This document shows, piece by piece, positions 1-7,498 of a DNA stretch of 64,000 bases (the first letter of the stretch is position 1; each line of letters starts with the position of its first letter). The stretch comes from an uncultured Myxococcales bacterium (GTDB lineage Bacteria; Myxococcota_A; UBA9042; CAIXZC01). The notes beneath the pieces are model-generated. The model did not search any database. It was not told the origin of the DNA and saw nothing but the letters and a program-made list of their open reading frames with translations. Location: assembly GCA_903895725.1 (NCBI GenBank), contig CAITUV010000074.1, positions 56,896-120,895 on the forward strand, given 5' to 3'. The position numbers and the translations under genes are program-made.

Positions 1-741
1 CGGCGTGTGGACGATCGCATCCTTGCCCTCGTCGCAGGTATCCACCGTGCAATCGATGCCGTCGGAAAGGTCCGGTTCGACTCCGGCGAGGCAGTCCCCG
101 TTGGCCGGGTCGCACGATTCCGTCCCGTTGCAGAACTGCTCGTCGTCGCAGGACTTCGGCTCTCCCTGGCACTTCCCGAGAGCGCACTGGTCGTTGACGG
201 TGCACGGATTGGCATCATCGCACGAGGCCACGTTGTTGGTGTGGATGCACCCGGCTTCCAGCAGGTCGCAGGCGTCATCGGTGCAGGGATTGCCGTCGTC
301 GCACAGGGTGTTGTCCGGGGTGTGCGTGATGTCGTCCTTGTCCTCGTCGCACTGGTCCACGGTGCAGTCGATGCCGTCATCCATCGCAGGGGGAGTCCCG
401 GCAAGGCACTGCCCGGACTGGGGGTCGCATTTCTCCGAACCGTTACAGGCCTGACCGTCATCGCATTTCACGGCCATGCCCCCGCACGTCCCGTCAGTGC
501 ACTGGTCGTTCTCGGTGCACGGATCGCCGTCATCGCAGGTGGCCTCGGTCGGGGAGAACTGGCAGAAGCCCTCCACGCAGGCGCCGGTCTCGCAGGGATT
601 GTCGGTCACACAGTCCGAGTCGGCCTGGCACGACTGCGCATCCGGGGGGACGACCTCCCCTCCACCGTTAGAGCACCCGGTCAGCAGAAACCACATAGTC
701 AGCAGAGATACAACGCCTGTCCGACACACGCGTGCGATCAT
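1..741 (-). CDS. Cys-rich lipoprotein, 3' end beyond window
   Basis: The reading frame stays open from an ATG at 741 to the left edge (247 codons), so the C-terminus is missing. The N-terminus has a short basic segment, a hydrophobic stretch and a lipobox (L-T-G-C at about residues 21-24), so it should be exported and lipidated. The rest is a chain of Cys-rich units of the type C-D-D-G-x-P-C-T-x-D-x-C, as in the large secreted proteins at 8.4-14.8 kb and 18.9-22.9 kb. An AGGAG site lies about 8 bases before the start and a promoter lies further upstream. It is divergent from sucC. The repeats suggest a disulfide-rich surface scaffold; no enzymatic domain is visible and the function is unknown. 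The opposite-strand ORF here is a shadow of the repeats. Confidence 0.82.
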   Translation of the reverse strand, partial: MIARVCRTGVVSLLTMWFLLTGCSNGGGEVVPPDAQSCQADSDCVTDNPCETGACVEGFCQFSPTEATCDDGDPCTENDQCTDGTCGGMAVKCDDGQACNGSEKCDPQSGQCLAGTPPAMDDGIDCTVDQCDEDKDDITHTPDNTLCDDGNPCTDDACDLLEAGCIHTNNVASCDDANPCTVNDQCALGKCQGEPKSCDDEQFCNGTESCDPANGDCLAGVEPDLSDGIDCTVDTCDEGKDAIVHTP

Positions 742-808
742 GGCAACGACTCCTATCCCTATCTCTCAGGCCGAAAGGCCCCACCCAATACCGTTCTGCA
801 ACGGCATA

Positions 809-837
809 AAGATACTCGTGCCGACGCCCCCTTTCAA
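809..837 (-). promoter_or_regulatory. Candidate sigma-70 promoter of the Cys-rich lipoprotein
   Basis: Read on the minus strand: TTGAAA, 17 bases, TATCTT. It lies about 65 bases before the ATG at 741 and fits the form seen elsewhere in this window. Inferred from sequence only. Confidence 0.45.
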
Positions 838-876
838 CATCTTTGCCCGGATCGGCCGTGCCCCGCTGCCTGCGCC

Positions 877-905
877 TTGACAATTGGCTTCTCCAACAAT
901 AGCTT
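877..905 (+). promoter_or_regulatory. Candidate sigma-70 promoter of sucCD-ndk
   Basis: A perfect -35 box (TTGACA, 877-882) is followed after 17 bases by TAGCTT (900-905). The predicted transcript starts roughly 20 bases before the sucC ATG. A very similar -10 box (TAGCTT) lies before the gene starting at 8297. Confidence 0.5.
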
Positions 906-930
906 TGCCCCGACTTCGAAGGGGGATTGC

Positions 931-2124
931 ATGAAGGTGCACGAGTTCCAGGCCAAGATGCTGTTCCGGGACCACGGGATACCGTGCCCCGACGGGGCGG
1001 TCGTGGAAGGCGAGGCCGATCTGGAAGGGCTGGCCGCTCGTCTTTCGGGGGATGTGTTCGTCGTCAAGGCACAGATCCACGCCGGTGGACGAGGAAAGGG
1101 AAAAGCCTGCCGGGATGGGGTCGAGGTCGGCCGCGGTGTCCATGTGGTGCGGTCGCCCGAGGAGGCCGTTCGCATCGCCCGAACACTGCTGGGGGCCACT
1201 CTCGTCACGATCCAGACGGGCAGCCGGGGCCGTCTCGTGCGAAAGGTCCTCGTGGAAAACGGAGTCGACATCGACAAGGAGTTCTATCTTGCCGCGATCC
1301 TCGACCGGGAGACCGCAACCGTGGCGCTCATGGCTTCGGCCGAAGGAGGAACCGAGATTGAGGAGGTGGCGCGTCGGACGCCGGAGCGGATCCACACCGT
1401 CCGGGTCAATCCGCTGCTGGGATACCGGGAGTTCCAGGGACGGGTTCTGGCGCTGAAGCTCGGGCTGAGCGGGGAGGCCGTCGGACAGTTCGTGCGCCTG
1501 GCCGGGAACCTGGTCAAGCTGTTCATGGCGAAGGACTGCTCGCTGGCCGAGGTGAATCCGCTCGTGCTCACGCGCCAGGGGAACCTCGTGGCCATTGACG
1601 GCAAGCTCAACTTCGATGACAACGCGCTCTTCCGGCAGGCGGCCGTTGCCGGGCTGCAGGATGTCGGTGAGGAGGAGCCCTCCGAGGTCGAAGCGGACCG
1701 GGCCAAGCTGACCTACATCAAGCTCGACGGCAATATCGGGTGCCTGGTCAACGGTGCCGGGCTGGCCATGGCCACCATGGACATCATCAAGGAGTGCGGC
1801 GGGGAGCCGGCCAACTTTCTCGACGTGGGCGGAACGGCCACGGCGGAGAACGTGGCCAAGAGCTTCGAGATCATGCTCCGGGACAAGGTGCAGGGCATCT
1901 TCGTCAACGTGTTCGGCGGCATTGTTCGGTGCGACGTGGTGGCGCAGGGGCTCGTGGATGCGCTGTCCAAGGTGAAGCTCGACGTTCCGCTGGTGGTTCG
2001 GCTCGAAGGCAACCGGAAAGCGGAGGCTCTGGCCATCCTGGCGGGCTCCGGTCTGCCGTTGATTGCGGCGGCCGACATGAAGGACGGTGCGACGAAGATC
2101 GTTGCCGCTTGCAGGCGGGGGTAG
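931..2124 (+). CDS. sucC: Succinate-CoA ligase, beta subunit
   Basis: Beta (ATP-grasp) subunit of succinyl-CoA synthetase, which makes succinate plus ATP or GTP from succinyl-CoA in the TCA cycle. The 397-residue product begins with the family N-terminus (MKVHEFQAK) and carries an ATP-grasp fold over about residues 1-240. It is near the usual 385-390 residues. The C-terminal CoA-ligase half shows N-G-A-G-L-A-M and F-V-N-V-F-G-G-I. The ATG at 931 was chosen because the family homology starts there and a GGGGG-type ribosome site precedes it; the open frame extends much further upstream but is non-coding. sucD follows after two bases, as expected for the alpha/beta complex. Cytosolic. Confidence 0.97.
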   Translation: MKVHEFQAKMLFRDHGIPCPDGAVVEGEADLEGLAARLSGDVFVVKAQIHAGGRGKGKACRDGVEVGRGVHVVRSPEEAVRIARTLLGATLVTIQTGSRGRLVRKVLVENGVDIDKEFYLAAILDRETATVALMASAEGGTEIEEVARRTPERIHTVRVNPLLGYREFQGRVLALKLGLSGEAVGQFVRLAGNLVKLFMAKDCSLAEVNPLVLTRQGNLVAIDGKLNFDDNALFRQAAVAGLQDVGEEEPSEVEADRAKLTYIKLDGNIGCLVNGAGLAMATMDIIKECGGEPANFLDVGGTATAENVAKSFEIMLRDKVQGIFVNVFGGIVRCDVVAQGLVDALSKVKLDVPLVVRLEGNRKAEALAILAGSGLPLIAAADMKDGATKIVAACRRG

Positions 2125-2126
2125 CC

Positions 2127-3008
2127 ATGGCGATTCTGCTTTCGTCCAAGACTCGGGTGGTCGTGCAGGGAATCACCGGAGGGGCCGGCAAGTTCCACAC
2201 GGGATTGATGCGGCAGTACGGCACGCAGGTCGTCGCCGGCGTGACTCCGGGCAAGGGAGGCACGCTGGCCGAAGGGGTGCCCGTGTTCGAGACCGTGCAG
2301 CAGGCCCGGGAGGCCACCGACGCCAATGCCGCCATCATCTTCGTTCCGGCGCGATTCGCGGCCGACTCGGTAGTCGAGGCCTCCGATGCTGGCATGGAGC
2401 TGGTGGTGTGCATCACCGAGGGGATTCCCGCCCTCGACATGGCCCGGGTCAAGAACCTGCTGGCCAGCCGGGGTACCGTTCTCATCGGGCCCAACACGCC
2501 CGGCATCATCGCACCGGCCCTCCACTGCAAGATGGGAATCATGCCCGACATGATCTTCTCGCCTGGGCGTGTCGGGCTGATTTCCCGCAGTGGCACGCTC
2601 ACGTACGAGGCGGTGGACCAGCTCACCCGTCTCGGACTCGGGCAGAGCACCTGCGTGGGCATCGGCGGCGACCCGGTCGTGGGGCAGACCTTCCTCGATC
2701 TGCTCGAGCGGTTCGAGGCGGACCCGGATACGGACGGTGTCGTGCTCATCGGGGAGATTGGCGGCAACCAGGAAGAGCGCGCCGCCCGGTTCATTGCGGA
2801 GCACATGACCAAGCCGGTCGCCGCGTTCATCGCGGGCAAGACGGCCCCGCCGGGGCGCCGCATGGGGCACGCAGGAGCCATCATCTCCGGGGGCAAGGGT
2901 ACCGCAGCAGACAAGGTGGCTGCCCTGACCGAGGCCGGCATCGTGGTGGCACCCACGCCGGCCGACATCGGGGTGGCGATGAAGACGGCACTGGAACGCA
3001 GATCCTAG
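2127..3008 (+). CDS. sucD: Succinate-CoA ligase, alpha subunit
   Basis: Alpha subunit of succinyl-CoA synthetase, binding CoA and carrying the phosphohistidine. The 293-residue product has an N-terminal CoA-binding Rossmann domain (G-I-T-G-G-A-G-K-F-H near residue 17, V-T-P-G-K-G-G near residue 39). The family active-site signature G-x-x-x-x-P-G-R-R-M-G-H-A-G-A is present with its catalytic His near residue 250. It begins two bases after the sucC stop, so the two are probably translationally coupled, and ndk follows 13 bases later. Confidence 0.97.
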   Translation: MAILLSSKTRVVVQGITGGAGKFHTGLMRQYGTQVVAGVTPGKGGTLAEGVPVFETVQQAREATDANAAIIFVPARFAADSVVEASDAGMELVVCITEGIPALDMARVKNLLASRGTVLIGPNTPGIIAPALHCKMGIMPDMIFSPGRVGLISRSGTLTYEAVDQLTRLGLGQSTCVGIGGDPVVGQTFLDLLERFEADPDTDGVVLIGEIGGNQEERAARFIAEHMTKPVAAFIAGKTAPPGRRMGHAGAIISGGKGTAADKVAALTEAGIVVAPTPADIGVAMKTALERRS

Positions 3009-3021
3009 GAGGAGGGAAGGG

Positions 3022-3468
3022 ATGGGACAGACGCAGAATCTGGAGGTCGGGCCGAGCGAAAACACGCTGGCCATCATCAAGCCGAACGCGGTGAAGAAGA
3101 ACGTCGCCGGGAAGATCATCTCCATGTGGGAGGATGCCGGCTTCTACATCCAGGCCATCAAGAAGGTCTGGCTCATGCCGCACCAGGCCCGGGGCTTCTA
3201 CAGGGAACACGAGGGAAAGCCGTTCTTCGAAGGGCTCATCGAGTTCATGACGTCGGGACCAGTCTACCTGCTCGTGCTGGCCGCCCCCGGTGCGGTACAG
3301 CGCAACCGCGACCTCATGGGCGCAACCGACCCGGCCAAGGCGGCGGACGGGACCATCCGGAAGCTCTTTGCCGATTCGCTGACTCAGAACGCGGTCCACG
3401 GCTCCGACAGCCTCAAGAGCGCGGAGCGGGAGATCTCGTTCTTCTTCAACACGTTCGAACTGCCATAG
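3022..3468 (+). CDS. ndk: Nucleoside diphosphate kinase
   Basis: Transfers the gamma phosphate of ATP to other nucleoside diphosphates through a phosphohistidine. The 148-residue protein is of normal length. It has the family N-terminal motif T-L-A-I-I-K-P-N-A-V and the active-site signature N-A-V-H-G-S-D-S near residues 118-125, with the catalytic His. A strong GGAGGAGGG ribosome site precedes the ATG. It is the third gene of a sucC-sucD-ndk operon. That association is sensible because Ndk interconverts the GTP and ATP made by succinate-CoA ligase. Confidence 0.96.
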   Translation: MGQTQNLEVGPSENTLAIIKPNAVKKNVAGKIISMWEDAGFYIQAIKKVWLMPHQARGFYREHEGKPFFEGLIEFMTSGPVYLLVLAAPGAVQRNRDLMGATDPAKAADGTIRKLFADSLTQNAVHGSDSLKSAEREISFFFNTFELP

Positions 3469-3525
3469 GGAGCGGGGTTCGGGGTTCGGGGCTGGAGGCT
3501 CGGGGCTGGAGGCTCGGGGCTGGGG
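3469..3525 (+). repeat. G-rich intergenic repeat after ndk
   Basis: Immediately after the ndk stop, imperfect units of GGGG(TT/CT)CGGGG and GGGGCTGGAGGCTC are repeated. Related G-rich plus-strand blocks occur after rlmN, near 7.35 and 7.48 kb, and after the SRPBCC gene at 28.3 kb. The runs of four G could form a quadruplex (inference). Confidence 0.7.
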
Positions 3526-3565
3526 CCCGCGGGGCGGCCGGCCGGTGTCGCCAGGAGATGGAGCG

Positions 3566-4600
3566 GTGGAGCAGTCGAAACACCTTTCGGGAATGCTGCC
3601 CGAAGAGCTCGAGGCGTTGGCCCTTCGCCTCGGCGAGAAGCCGTACCGAGGACGCCAGCTTTTCGAGCAGATTCATGCCCGCCTTGCCGGCAGCCTCGAT
3701 GACGTGACCGTTCTGCCCGGAGCGTTTCGAAAACGGCTGGCGGACGAGGGATTCTCCGCACACGGGCTTTCCATCTCCCAGGTCCTGGAGAGCACGGACA
3801 CCACGATCAAGATGGGGCTCTCCACCGTGGATGGGCTGGTGGTCGAGAGCGTCCTCATCCCCATGGAGACGGGGGCATTCACGCAATGCATGTCGAGCCA
3901 GGCAGGGTGTGCCCTGGCCTGTGAGTTCTGCATGACCGGGACTCTCGGATGGACCCGGAACCTGACGGCTGCGGAGATCGTCGACCAGCACCTCCTGGCC
4001 CTGGCCCGATTCCCGGACCGGCCGGTGAAGAACCTGGTGTTCATGGGGATGGGGGAACCCCTTCTCAACGTGGACGAGGTGGTCAAGGCCATCCGGCTTC
4101 TCCAGCACGAGAAGGCGCGCAGCCTCTCCCCGCGGCGGATCACGGTGTCGACAGCCGGGATCGTCCCGGGAATCCGGCGGCTGGGGCAGGAGGTCGACTG
4201 CCAGCTCGCCGTTTCGCTCAACGCTCCCACGCAGGAGCTGAGGGCCGAGCTGATGCCCGTTTCCCGCCGCTACCCGCTCGATGAGCTTATGGCAGCGCTC
4301 AAGGAGTTTCCTCTGCTACCCCGGCGGCGCATCACGTTCGAGTACGTCCTGTTGCCCGGAGTCAATGATTCCCCGGCCCATGCTCGTGATCTCGTTCGCC
4401 TCCTGTCCCACATCCGGTGCAAGGTGAACCTGATCCCATTCAACCCGTTCCCCGGGAGCCGCTTCGGCAGACCCTCGGATGAGTCCGTCGACCGTTTCCT
4501 CGAGCTTCTATCCGCCAAGCAGATGATGGCCACGATCCGTCGCAGCCGCGGAGCCGACATCCTGGCAGCGTGCGGGCAGTTGGCTGGAAAGAAGGGCTAG
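3566..4600 (+). CDS. rlmN: 23S rRNA A2503 / tRNA A37 C2-methyltransferase
   Basis: Radical SAM enzyme that methylates C2 of adenosine 2503 in 23S rRNA and A37 in some tRNAs. Visible are the [4Fe-4S] site C-A-L-A-C-E-F-C, the G-M-G-E-P-L-L-N motif, the Cys just before the cluster (T-Q-C-M-S-S-Q) and the C-terminal catalytic Cys (L-A-A-C-G-Q-L). The product is 344 residues from the GTG at 3566. That start is favoured over the in-frame GTG at 3545 because AGGAG lies 8 bases before it. The gene sits between two G-rich repeat blocks and converges on cutA. Confidence 0.95.
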   Translation: MEQSKHLSGMLPEELEALALRLGEKPYRGRQLFEQIHARLAGSLDDVTVLPGAFRKRLADEGFSAHGLSISQVLESTDTTIKMGLSTVDGLVVESVLIPMETGAFTQCMSSQAGCALACEFCMTGTLGWTRNLTAAEIVDQHLLALARFPDRPVKNLVFMGMGEPLLNVDEVVKAIRLLQHEKARSLSPRRITVSTAGIVPGIRRLGQEVDCQLAVSLNAPTQELRAELMPVSRRYPLDELMAALKEFPLLPRRRITFEYVLLPGVNDSPAHARDLVRLLSHIRCKVNLIPFNPFPGSRFGRPSDESVDRFLELLSAKQMMATIRRSRGADILAACGQLAGKKG

Positions 4601-4645
4601 GGGCCCGGGGCTAGGGGCTCGGGGCTAGGGACCGACGCTGTCCCT
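4601..4645 (+). repeat. G-rich repeat with GACGCTGTCCC core at rlmN/cutA junction
   Basis: The gap between the convergent rlmN and cutA holds GGGGCTAGGGG/GGGGCTCGGGG units running straight into the 3' end of cutA. At 4627-4645 AGGGAC and GTCCCT form a 6-bp inverted repeat with a 7-base loop (CGACGCT). It has no T-tract, so it is not a classical terminator. The same GACGCTGTCCC core recurs near 7370-7380. Confidence 0.65.
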
Positions 4646-4948
4646 GACCCAGGTGAGATACCCGTCGAAGCCGTCGACCACCGGCAGCGCGATGATTTCA
4701 GGTACGGTGTACGGGTGTACCTGGCGGACTGCGGTCCGCAGCTCGTCGAAGCGCTCCCGCACGGTCTTCATGACGAGGAGGCACTCGGAGTCGTCCTCGA
4801 TCTTCCCCTGCCATCGGTAGATGGAGCGGACGGCCGGGACGATGTTGACGCATGCGACGAGGCGGTTCTCTACCAGGTGGGAGGCGATGGCCGCGGCCCG
4901 ATCGGGAGGCGCTGTGACGAGCACGACGATGACGTTGTCGGCGGTCAT
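4625..4948 (-). CDS. cutA: CutA-family divalent cation tolerance protein
   Basis: Small trimeric cytosolic protein of the CutA1 family, linked in E. coli to copper and divalent-metal tolerance; its molecular role is not settled. The 107-residue protein has the family order: N-terminal V-L-V-T-A-P, A-x-x-I-A-x-x-L-V-E-N-R-L-V-A-C-V-N-I, S-I-Y-R-W-Q-G-K-I and H-P-Y-x-V-P-E-I-I-A-L-P. It starts six bases after the zinc-ribbon gene at 4955-5335 and is probably co-transcribed with it. Its last residues (D-S-V-G-P) and stop are encoded by the G-rich repeat element, suggesting the repeat reshaped the 3' end. Confidence 0.93.
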   Translation of the reverse strand: MTADNVIVVLVTAPPDRAAAIASHLVENRLVACVNIVPAVRSIYRWQGKIEDDSECLLVMKTVRERFDELRTAVRQVHPYTVPEIIALPVVDGFDGYLTWVRDSVGP

Positions 4949-4954
4949 TGGAGT

Positions 4955-5335
4955 CTACTTCTTCTTGAACAGCGCCTCGAGCTTCTTCTTGGCATCGTCC
5001 TCGGTCTTGGGTGCTGCAGCGACCTTGTTCATGGAGATACCGAACATCTTCTCGAGTTTGGCTTTGGCCTGGTCCGCCTCGGAGGTTCCCTCCGTGTTTT
5101 GCGCCTTGAACGAGAAGTAGAGACAGAAGTTGCCTTCATCCCGGTCCCGGATGAACTCGGCACGGTCTTCGAGGCACTGGTTGTGGACGGTCGGGTCCCA
5201 TTGCTGGCAGTTGCGGCAGCAGTGGAGATAAGCGTAGCAGTTGGGGCACATGTCACGGCGTCCGATCTTGACGTCGAAGTGGAGCTCCTCACTGCACTTG
5301 TAGCACTTGTAGATGGGGTCCGGCGCGAACGGCAT
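4955..5335 (-). CDS. Small zinc-ribbon protein of unknown function
   Basis: The product is about 126 residues from the ATG at 5335. This start is preferred over an in-frame ATG at 5359 because GGGAGG stands 5-6 bases before it and the upstream gene stops one base earlier (TGAGATG). The N-terminal half holds metal-ligand pairs: C-Y-K-C, C-P-N-C and C-C-R-N-C, with more Cys at Q-C-L and F-C-L-Y-F, so it probably binds one or two zinc ions. The C-terminal half is charged and lysine-rich and ends L-F-K-K-K. It has no signal peptide and should be cytosolic. It lies between the beta-propeller lipoprotein gene and cutA. I do not recognise the family. Confidence 0.8.
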   Translation of the reverse strand: MPFAPDPIYKCYKCSEELHFDVKIGRRDMCPNCYAYLHCCRNCQQWDPTVHNQCLEDRAEFIRDRDEGNFCLYFSFKAQNTEGTSEADQAKAKLEKMFGISMNKVAAAPKTEDDAKKKLEALFKKK

Positions 5336-5336
5336 C

Positions 5337-7268
5337 TCAACCTCCCTGGCCGCCGCCATTGTAGTACGAGGTCACGGATGAGTCCAGCGCCATCGGGTTC
5401 TTGGCCTCATACTTCTTGTCATTCGTGAGCTGAGTTCTGCCTTGGCCACCGGCCCCGATGAGCCAGATTTCCCGGTCCTTCCGGGCCCGTTCCGAGTCTG
5501 GCGTGAGCGGCTCGAGGAAGGGGTCGGCCGGGTCGCCCTGGAAGTTGAACATGGGGCTGCCGACGAACTGCAGCGTCTTGCCCGACGGTGAGATGTCGAA
5601 GTCCTCGATCACGATGTTTTCCGGTCCGTCGGACTTGGGGTTCTTCGTGATGTTGATGAAGTCGGACTGTTCGAATGCGGTTCCGTCGCCGACGGCGGAC
5701 AGTCCCATCATGACGAGGTTCGTGTGGGGCTTGGAGTCGGCAGAGATCAGGTTGCAGGCCGAGTAGGTGATGAAGTACAGCGAGCTGCCGTCCGGGCTGA
5801 AGTGCGGGTCTCCGACCACCTTCTGGAAGCCCCAGTCGATGTCGGGCAGCATCTTGCAGATCTCCGCCATGTAGGTCCCGGTGGGCACGGTGAAGAGGTT
5901 GAGGTACTTCTGCTGGAGCGTGCTCGTGTCGTACAGGCGGAGCCGCAGGTCCCGTTCCGCGACGGTGAAGGCCGCCACGCGGGAGTTGTCCGGGGAGATG
6001 GCAACGGGATCCGTGTCGTTGTATTCGCTTCCGGCTCCGATGCACTCGCCGTTGACGACCTGGTTGCAGACGTAGTCCAGCTCGTGCAGGTTGCCTGCCT
6101 TCCAGAGGTAGTAGCGGACGCTTCGAATGGTCGTGCCAAGCAGGACCAGCATCTGCCCATCGGCGCTGACCTTGAAGTGCCCCTTGTAGTTCGAGTGCTT
6201 GGGCCAGTCCGGGTCGGAGTCGGGCGGGAACACGAACAGCTCCTCGGTCTGGCCGACCGGCTCGAGCTGGACCCGGTAGATCATGTACTGGCAGTGTGCT
6301 CCGTCGCACGCGAATTGCTTGGTGTAGTACAGGTAGTTGCCCGCGAACTTGAAGTCGACGATGTCCTTGAGGAACACGCCCTTGACCATGGCCACATGGA
6401 GCTGGGTGTCGAAGCGGCCGATCTGGAACGTGAAGCCCGTAGCTGAGGGCTTCTTGAGCGAGATGGCGATCCACTTGAGTGCCCGATCCACGACACAGCC
6501 GAAGTTGCAGGAGCAGGGGCCGTACTTGGTGGGATTCCCCTCGGCATCTTCCTCCAAAATGGTCTGGCAGTCGGTCGCTCCGGCCAGCGAGAACGTGGTG
6601 AGAGGCTGGGCGCCGAAGGTCCCGGCCACCAGCGGGTTGGTACGGTCCGGATTGACGAGGTAGAGGTCGTGCTCGTTGTTGTTCACGCCCGGAATCCGGC
6701 CCTGGTAGCCGTACAGTGCCACGAAGTCGTCCTCCGGCAGGACCGAGTCGAGGATGCAGACTCCGTTGTCACAGGATTCGCTCTCTCCGCACTCGCCGCA
6801 GACTCCGCCGCAGCCGTCCGGACCGCACTGCTTGTCCGTGCACTCGGGGGTGCACTGCCCCTTGCACGAGTGGGTATCCGGCTTGCACAGGGTCCCCTCC
6901 TCGCACTCGCCGCATTCGCCACCGCAGCCGTCCGGGCCGCACTGGTAGCCTTGCGTCGCGCAGACGGGCTGGCATTCGGTCGGCTTCTCGATGCACAGGT
7001 ACGAGAGGGCATCGCACACCTGCCCTTCGGCGCACTCTCCGCATTGACCACCGCAGCCATCCGGGCCGCACATCTTCCCGAGGCAGTCGGGAGTGCACAG
7101 CATGCACGAGCCGTCAAGGCATACGCTGTCCGCCCCGCACGTGCCGCAAGTACCGCCGCAGCCGTCGTCGCCGCATTGCAGCCCCTCGCAGAGCGGTTTG
7201 CACTTCTCATCTCCCGGGCCGCACGCGACCAGGAGCGACAGAGCCAACAGGATCGACAGGAATCTCAT
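5337..7268 (-). CDS. Cys-rich lipoprotein with WD40/TolB-like beta-propeller
   Basis: A 643-residue predicted lipoprotein with lipobox L-V-A-C at residues 13-16. Residues 20-165 contain four copies of a Cys-rich unit C-G-(P/D)-D-G-C-G-G-x-C-G-x-C, each followed by a second Cys-containing arm. The remainder contains repeats resembling a TolB/PD40 propeller, for example H-F-S-P-D-G-S-S-L-Y-F-I, A-I-S-P-D-N-S-R-V-A and D-I-S-P-S-G-K-T-L-Q-F. Propeller proteins of this kind often act as extracellular binding scaffolds. A GGGGGG tract precedes the ATG. The downstream zinc-ribbon gene starts one base after its stop. The substrate or partner is unknown. Confidence 0.82.
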   Translation of the reverse strand: MRFLSILLALSLLVACGPGDEKCKPLCEGLQCGDDGCGGTCGTCGADSVCLDGSCMLCTPDCLGKMCGPDGCGGQCGECAEGQVCDALSYLCIEKPTECQPVCATQGYQCGPDGCGGECGECEEGTLCKPDTHSCKGQCTPECTDKQCGPDGCGGVCGECGESESCDNGVCILDSVLPEDDFVALYGYQGRIPGVNNNEHDLYLVNPDRTNPLVAGTFGAQPLTTFSLAGATDCQTILEEDAEGNPTKYGPCSCNFGCVVDRALKWIAISLKKPSATGFTFQIGRFDTQLHVAMVKGVFLKDIVDFKFAGNYLYYTKQFACDGAHCQYMIYRVQLEPVGQTEELFVFPPDSDPDWPKHSNYKGHFKVSADGQMLVLLGTTIRSVRYYLWKAGNLHELDYVCNQVVNGECIGAGSEYNDTDPVAISPDNSRVAAFTVAERDLRLRLYDTSTLQQKYLNLFTVPTGTYMAEICKMLPDIDWGFQKVVGDPHFSPDGSSLYFITYSACNLISADSKPHTNLVMMGLSAVGDGTAFEQSDFINITKNPKSDGPENIVIEDFDISPSGKTLQFVGSPMFNFQGDPADPFLEPLTPDSERARKDREIWLIGAGGQGRTQLTNDKKYEAKNPMALDSSVTSYYNGGGQGG

Positions 7269-7336
7269 GGTTCCCCCCGCTTTCAGGCCCAGGCACTGTA
7301 CGCGAAAACGGGACGGGGATCAACCGGAGAGGCGGC

Positions 7337-7380
7337 GGGGCTGGGGGCTGGGGGCTCGGGGCCAGGGAAGACGCTGTCCC
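7337..7380 (+). repeat. G-rich repeat with GACGCTGTCCC core
   Basis: Units of GGGGGCTGGGGGCTCGGGGCCAGGG are followed by AAGACGCTGTCCC. It lies in the 219-base gap upstream of the lipoprotein gene at 5337-7268. Its core matches the rlmN/cutA element. Confidence 0.65.
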
Positions 7381-7446
7381 GGCATCGGCATCGCAATCGC
7401 AACCGCAATCGTAATCGCGGTCGCAATCGTAATCGCAATCGCAATC
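7381..7446 (+). repeat. Hexanucleotide satellite (GCAATC)n
   Basis: Eleven tandem 6-base units cover 66 bases. Five match GCAATC exactly and the rest are variants (GGCATC, GCAACC, GTAATC, GCGGTC). It directly abuts the GACGCTGTCCC repeat and lies between two minus-strand genes. No coding or structural role is apparent. Confidence 0.85.
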
Positions 7447-7474
7447 GCTCCAGCCCGACCGTCGAGCTCGGAAC

Positions 7475-7498
7475 CTGGGGCTCGGGGCTAGGGGACGC
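7475..7498 (+). repeat. G-rich repeat at the 3' end of the FGE-like gene
   Basis: The block CTGGGGCTCGGGGCTAGGGG, followed by ACGCTG, overlaps the stop codon (7488-7490) and last codons of the minus-strand gene 7488-8297. It belongs to the same family as the blocks at 3.5, 4.6, 7.34 and 28.3 kb. Confidence 0.6.

Noticed and set aside
7..930. N-terminal extension of sucC back to position 7
   Set aside because: It is antisense to the Cys-rich lipoprotein and contains the sucC promoter; family homology begins at 931.
4627..4645. Rho-independent terminator between rlmN and cutA
   Set aside because: The 6-bp hairpin lacks a T-tract on either strand and overlaps the cutA coding end; kept as part of a repeat element instead.
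7381..7446. CRISPR-like array
   Set aside because: Units are 6 bases with no spacers and there are no cas genes nearby; it is a microsatellite.
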